Of a stretch of 6,009 bases of DNA, positions 4,557-6,009 are shown one piece after another. The stretch spans positions 1 through 6,009 of the forward strand of contig JAISRV010000284.1 of the NCBI GenBank assembly GCA_031273445.1, given 5' to 3'. The DNA comes from Candidatus Adiutrix sp. (GTDB lineage: Bacteria > Desulfobacterota > Desulfarculia > Adiutricales > Adiutricaceae). Each line of letters opens with the position of its first letter. Positions within the stretch are counted from its first letter, which is position 1. The notes below the pieces were generated by a model. The model was given only the letters and a program-made list of their open reading frames with translations. It was not told the origin of the DNA and ran no database searches. A program made the position numbers and the translations under genes.

Positions 4557-4607
4557 AGGCCCCAGGGGAAGCCCATAGGAGTGTGCGGTTAATTCCGTCG
4601 CGCAATT

Positions 4608-5699
4608 ATGACCAGACCTGAAGCCATCTTGAGGAAAGCCGGGGAAAACGCGGCCTTGTCGGCCGCCGTCGTCCTCTCCAGCCGGGAGAAGGGGGAAGCG
4701 CGTGAAGCCTTTCTGGCCCCCTGGGCGGCCCGGGCCAACACGGCCGCGCGCCGCGCGGAGGAAATTCCCTGCCCCTTTCGCACCGCCTTTCAGCGCGACC
4801 GTGACCGCATCATTCACAGCAAAGCCTTTCGACGGCTGGCCCACAAGACCCAGGTATTCATAAACACCGCCGGCGACCACTACCGCACCCGCCTGACTCA
4901 CACGCTGGAAGTCAGCCAGATAGCCAGGACCCTGGCTTCCGCCCTAGAACTCAATGAAGACCTGACTGAAGCCATTGCTCTGGGCCATGACCTCGGGCAC
5001 ACCCCCTTCGGCCACTCGGGAGAAAGAATGCTGAACCGCCTGAATCCAGGAGGTTTTACCCATCAGGCTCAAAGCTTGCGCATAGTGGATCAACTGGCCA
5101 AAGACGGCCTGGGGCTGAACCTGACCCTGGCGGTTCGCGACGGCATTCTTAAGCACTCCAAAGGGCGCGGCCCCATCTTCGCCGCCGGGGGCAAGGCGCC
5201 GGCCACCCTGGAAGGCCAGTTGGTGCGCGTATCTGACATCATCGCCTATCTGGCCCACGACCTTGACGACGCCGCCCGGGCCGGTCTGGTGAAGACCAAT
5301 GACGTGCCTCCGGCAATGCGTCGAGTCTTCGGAGACCGCGGTTCCAGCCGCATCGGGGCCATGGTCGACGATCTGCTGACCCACAGCGCCCCGGGCGAGG
5401 GCGCTTTCAAGCTGGCTTTTTCGGCGGAAATGGAAGCGGCCATGAGCAGTCTGCGCGATTTTCTTTATGAGCGCGTCTATCAGCACCCGCGCCTGACCAC
5501 CTCTCTGGACGAAGCCAATCACATAGTCGAAAAGCTGTATTTGAAGCTCTCCGCGGATCGCGACCTTCTTTTGCGCCTCTATCCGGCGGCCGGGGCGGCG
5601 GCGGAGACGGAAGGGATCGACCGCACCGTGACCGACCTTATCTCCGGCATGACCGATCGTTACCTGCTGAATCTCTATCAGGAGCTTTTCTGGCCGTGA
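4608..5699 (+). CDS. dgt: Deoxyguanosinetriphosphate triphosphohydrolase-like HD-domain protein
   Basis: This is an HD-superfamily dNTP triphosphohydrolase that removes triphosphate from dGTP or other dNTPs, controlling nucleotide pools. It has 363 residues. Motifs in order are [20 protein letters not shown] (61-80), the metal-binding H98 in RLTHTLEV, H127-D128 in [15 protein letters not shown], and D210 in [14 protein letters not shown], giving the H...HD...D set. The C-terminal helical part (about 275-363) is typical of the shorter Dgt-like subfamily. ATG 4608 has no ribosome site at normal distance: AGGAG at 4577-4581 is 26 nt away. The first 22 residues or so extend beyond what I expect for the family, so an internal start such as TTG at 4656 is possible. 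The stop overlaps the next small ORF by 4 nt (GTGA). Confidence 0.94.
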   Translation: MTRPEAILRKAGENAALSAAVVLSSREKGEAREAFLAPWAARANTAARRAEEIPCPFRTAFQRDRDRIIHSKAFRRLAHKTQVFINTAGDHYRTRLTHTLEVSQIARTLASALELNEDLTEAIALGHDLGHTPFGHSGERMLNRLNPGGFTHQAQSLRIVDQLAKDGLGLNLTLAVRDGILKHSKGRGPIFAAGGKAPATLEGQLVRVSDIIAYLAHDLDDAARAGLVKTNDVPPAMRRVFGDRGSSRIGAMVDDLLTHSAPGEGAFKLAFSAEMEAAMSSLRDFLYERVYQHPRLTTSLDEANHIVEKLYLKLSADRDLLLRLYPAAGAAAETEGIDRTVTDLISGMTDRYLLNLYQELFWP

Positions 5700-5845
5700 G
5701 CGGCTCAGCCTCTCCCGCCGCCTTTATCCGCGGCGTCTTAAAAAAAGCCTCCCCACGTCCATTTGCCCGGCTTCAGGGCCCGGGCGGCTTGTTTTTGAAA
5801 ATTATGGTCAGGGCGGCCAAGACGGCTTCCAGGATTTTGAGATGA
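5696..5845 (+). CDS. Small ORF of 49 codons coupled between dgt and rfaE2, unrecognised
   Basis: GTG at 5696 overlaps the dgt stop in GTGA, and the TGA at 5843-5845 overlaps the rfaE2 start in ATGA. AGGAG (5680-5684) lies 11 nt before the GTG. The product starts [18 protein letters not shown] and ends [13 protein letters not shown]. It is strongly basic (Arg and Lys, no Asp or Glu), with a short hydrophobic stretch GGLLFLKIMV around residues 30-39, too short and interrupted for a clear membrane segment. Overlaps of 4 nt at both ends are typical of real coupled genes and argue for translation; the frame could instead serve only to carry ribosomes from dgt to rfaE2. A GC-rich 6-bp stem (5716-5721 with 5730-5735) lies inside it. 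I do not recognise a family. Confidence 0.55.
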   Translation: MSGSASPAAFIRGVLKKASPRPFARLQGPGGLFLKIMVRAAKTASRILR

Positions 5846-6009
5846 ACTATATTGAAAAAATCATGACTGCCGCCGGGGCTCTGGCTATAAGGCGGGTTCT
5901 GGCGGCCCAAAAGGCCCGTCTGGTCTTCACCAACGGCTGCTTCGACCTCCTTCACCCCGGACATTTGCGTTATCTGGCCGAAGCGCGGGCGCTCGGCGAC
6001 TTTCTTATG
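5842..6009 (+). CDS. rfaE2: D-glycero-beta-D-manno-heptose 1-phosphate adenylyltransferase, N-terminal 56 residues
   Basis: This nucleotidyltransferase activates heptose 1-phosphate with ATP to ADP-heptose for the lipopolysaccharide inner core. The visible 56 residues carry the family signature: [20 protein letters not shown] (27-46) with the HxGH nucleotide-binding motif at H38-H41, followed by [10 protein letters not shown]. The frame is open to the right edge, so the C-terminal two thirds are missing. The short region before the signature shows a stand-alone RfaE2 type, not the C-terminal half of a bifunctional HldE. ATG 5842 is preceded by AGGA with a 7-nt spacing and overlaps the stop of the upstream small ORF (ATGA). 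This gene is the best sign that the organism makes heptose-containing LPS. Confidence 0.93.
   Translation, partial: MNYIEKIMTAAGALAIRRVLAAQKARLVFTNGCFDLLHPGHLRYLAEARALGDFLM

Noticed and set aside
4944..5522. 192-codon open frame on the minus strand
   Set aside because: Antisense shadow of dgt, whose HD motifs are clear.
5716..5735. Terminator after dgt
   Set aside because: The 6-bp GC stem is followed by A, not T, on the plus strand and lies in an ORF coupled to both neighbours.
5773..5964. 63-codon open frame on the minus strand
   Set aside because: Antisense to the small coupled ORF and rfaE2; no ribosome site or family.

Overview
The window looks like part of the chromosome of a strictly anaerobic bacterium with the Wood-Ljungdahl (reductive acetyl-CoA) pathway. 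The mix of bacterial-type CO dehydrogenase and corrinoid-protein genes, an ADP-heptose (lipopolysaccharide) gene, a dGTPase and a stand-alone receiver with a Ser in place of the usual Pro after the conserved Lys suggests a Gram-negative, Desulfobacterota-like (former Deltaproteobacteria) organism. That placement is an inference. Base composition is moderately GC-rich in genes and distinctly AT-rich around 2665-2850.

Left part, minus strand (about 2707 down to 1): a CODH/acetyl-CoA synthase operon. Read in its own direction it has a promoter-like site (2707-2680), a roughly 280-nt gene-free stretch closed by a strong intrinsic terminator (2423-2390), a perfect 17-bp tandem repeat (2376-2343) and a 15-codon leader ORF (2288-2241). 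Then follow acsD/cdhD (corrinoid Fe-S protein small subunit, TTG start at 2176), an unrecognised 39-codon ORF (1065-946) and the start of acsA/cooS (CO dehydrogenase catalytic subunit, ATG at 795, running off the left edge). Stable hairpins lie in both intergenic gaps. Together the two large genes belong to the carbonyl branch: AcsA reduces CO2 to CO, and the corrinoid protein delivers the methyl group to acetyl-CoA synthase.

Middle (2292-3350): about 1.06 kb without a convincing protein gene, between divergent units. Its right half has a plus-strand promoter-like site (2908-2935) and a tight array of four hairpins (3114-3234) upstream of scpB (3351-3902).

Right part, plus strand: scpB (chromosome segregation), a palindromic termination region, a good sigma-70-type promoter (4090-4118), a CheY/Spo0F-like single-domain response regulator (4197-4556), dgt (4608-5699), a 49-codon ORF joined by 4-nt overlaps on both sides (5696-5845), and the start of rfaE2 (5842 to the right edge). 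The last three appear to be translationally coupled.

The best candidates for undescribed biology are the terminated leader or small RNA and leader-peptide region of the acsD operon, the hairpin array before scpB, and the two small ORFs embedded in operons. A short motif, TTAATTCCG, recurs four times in the window and links the hairpin array to two gene-start regions.
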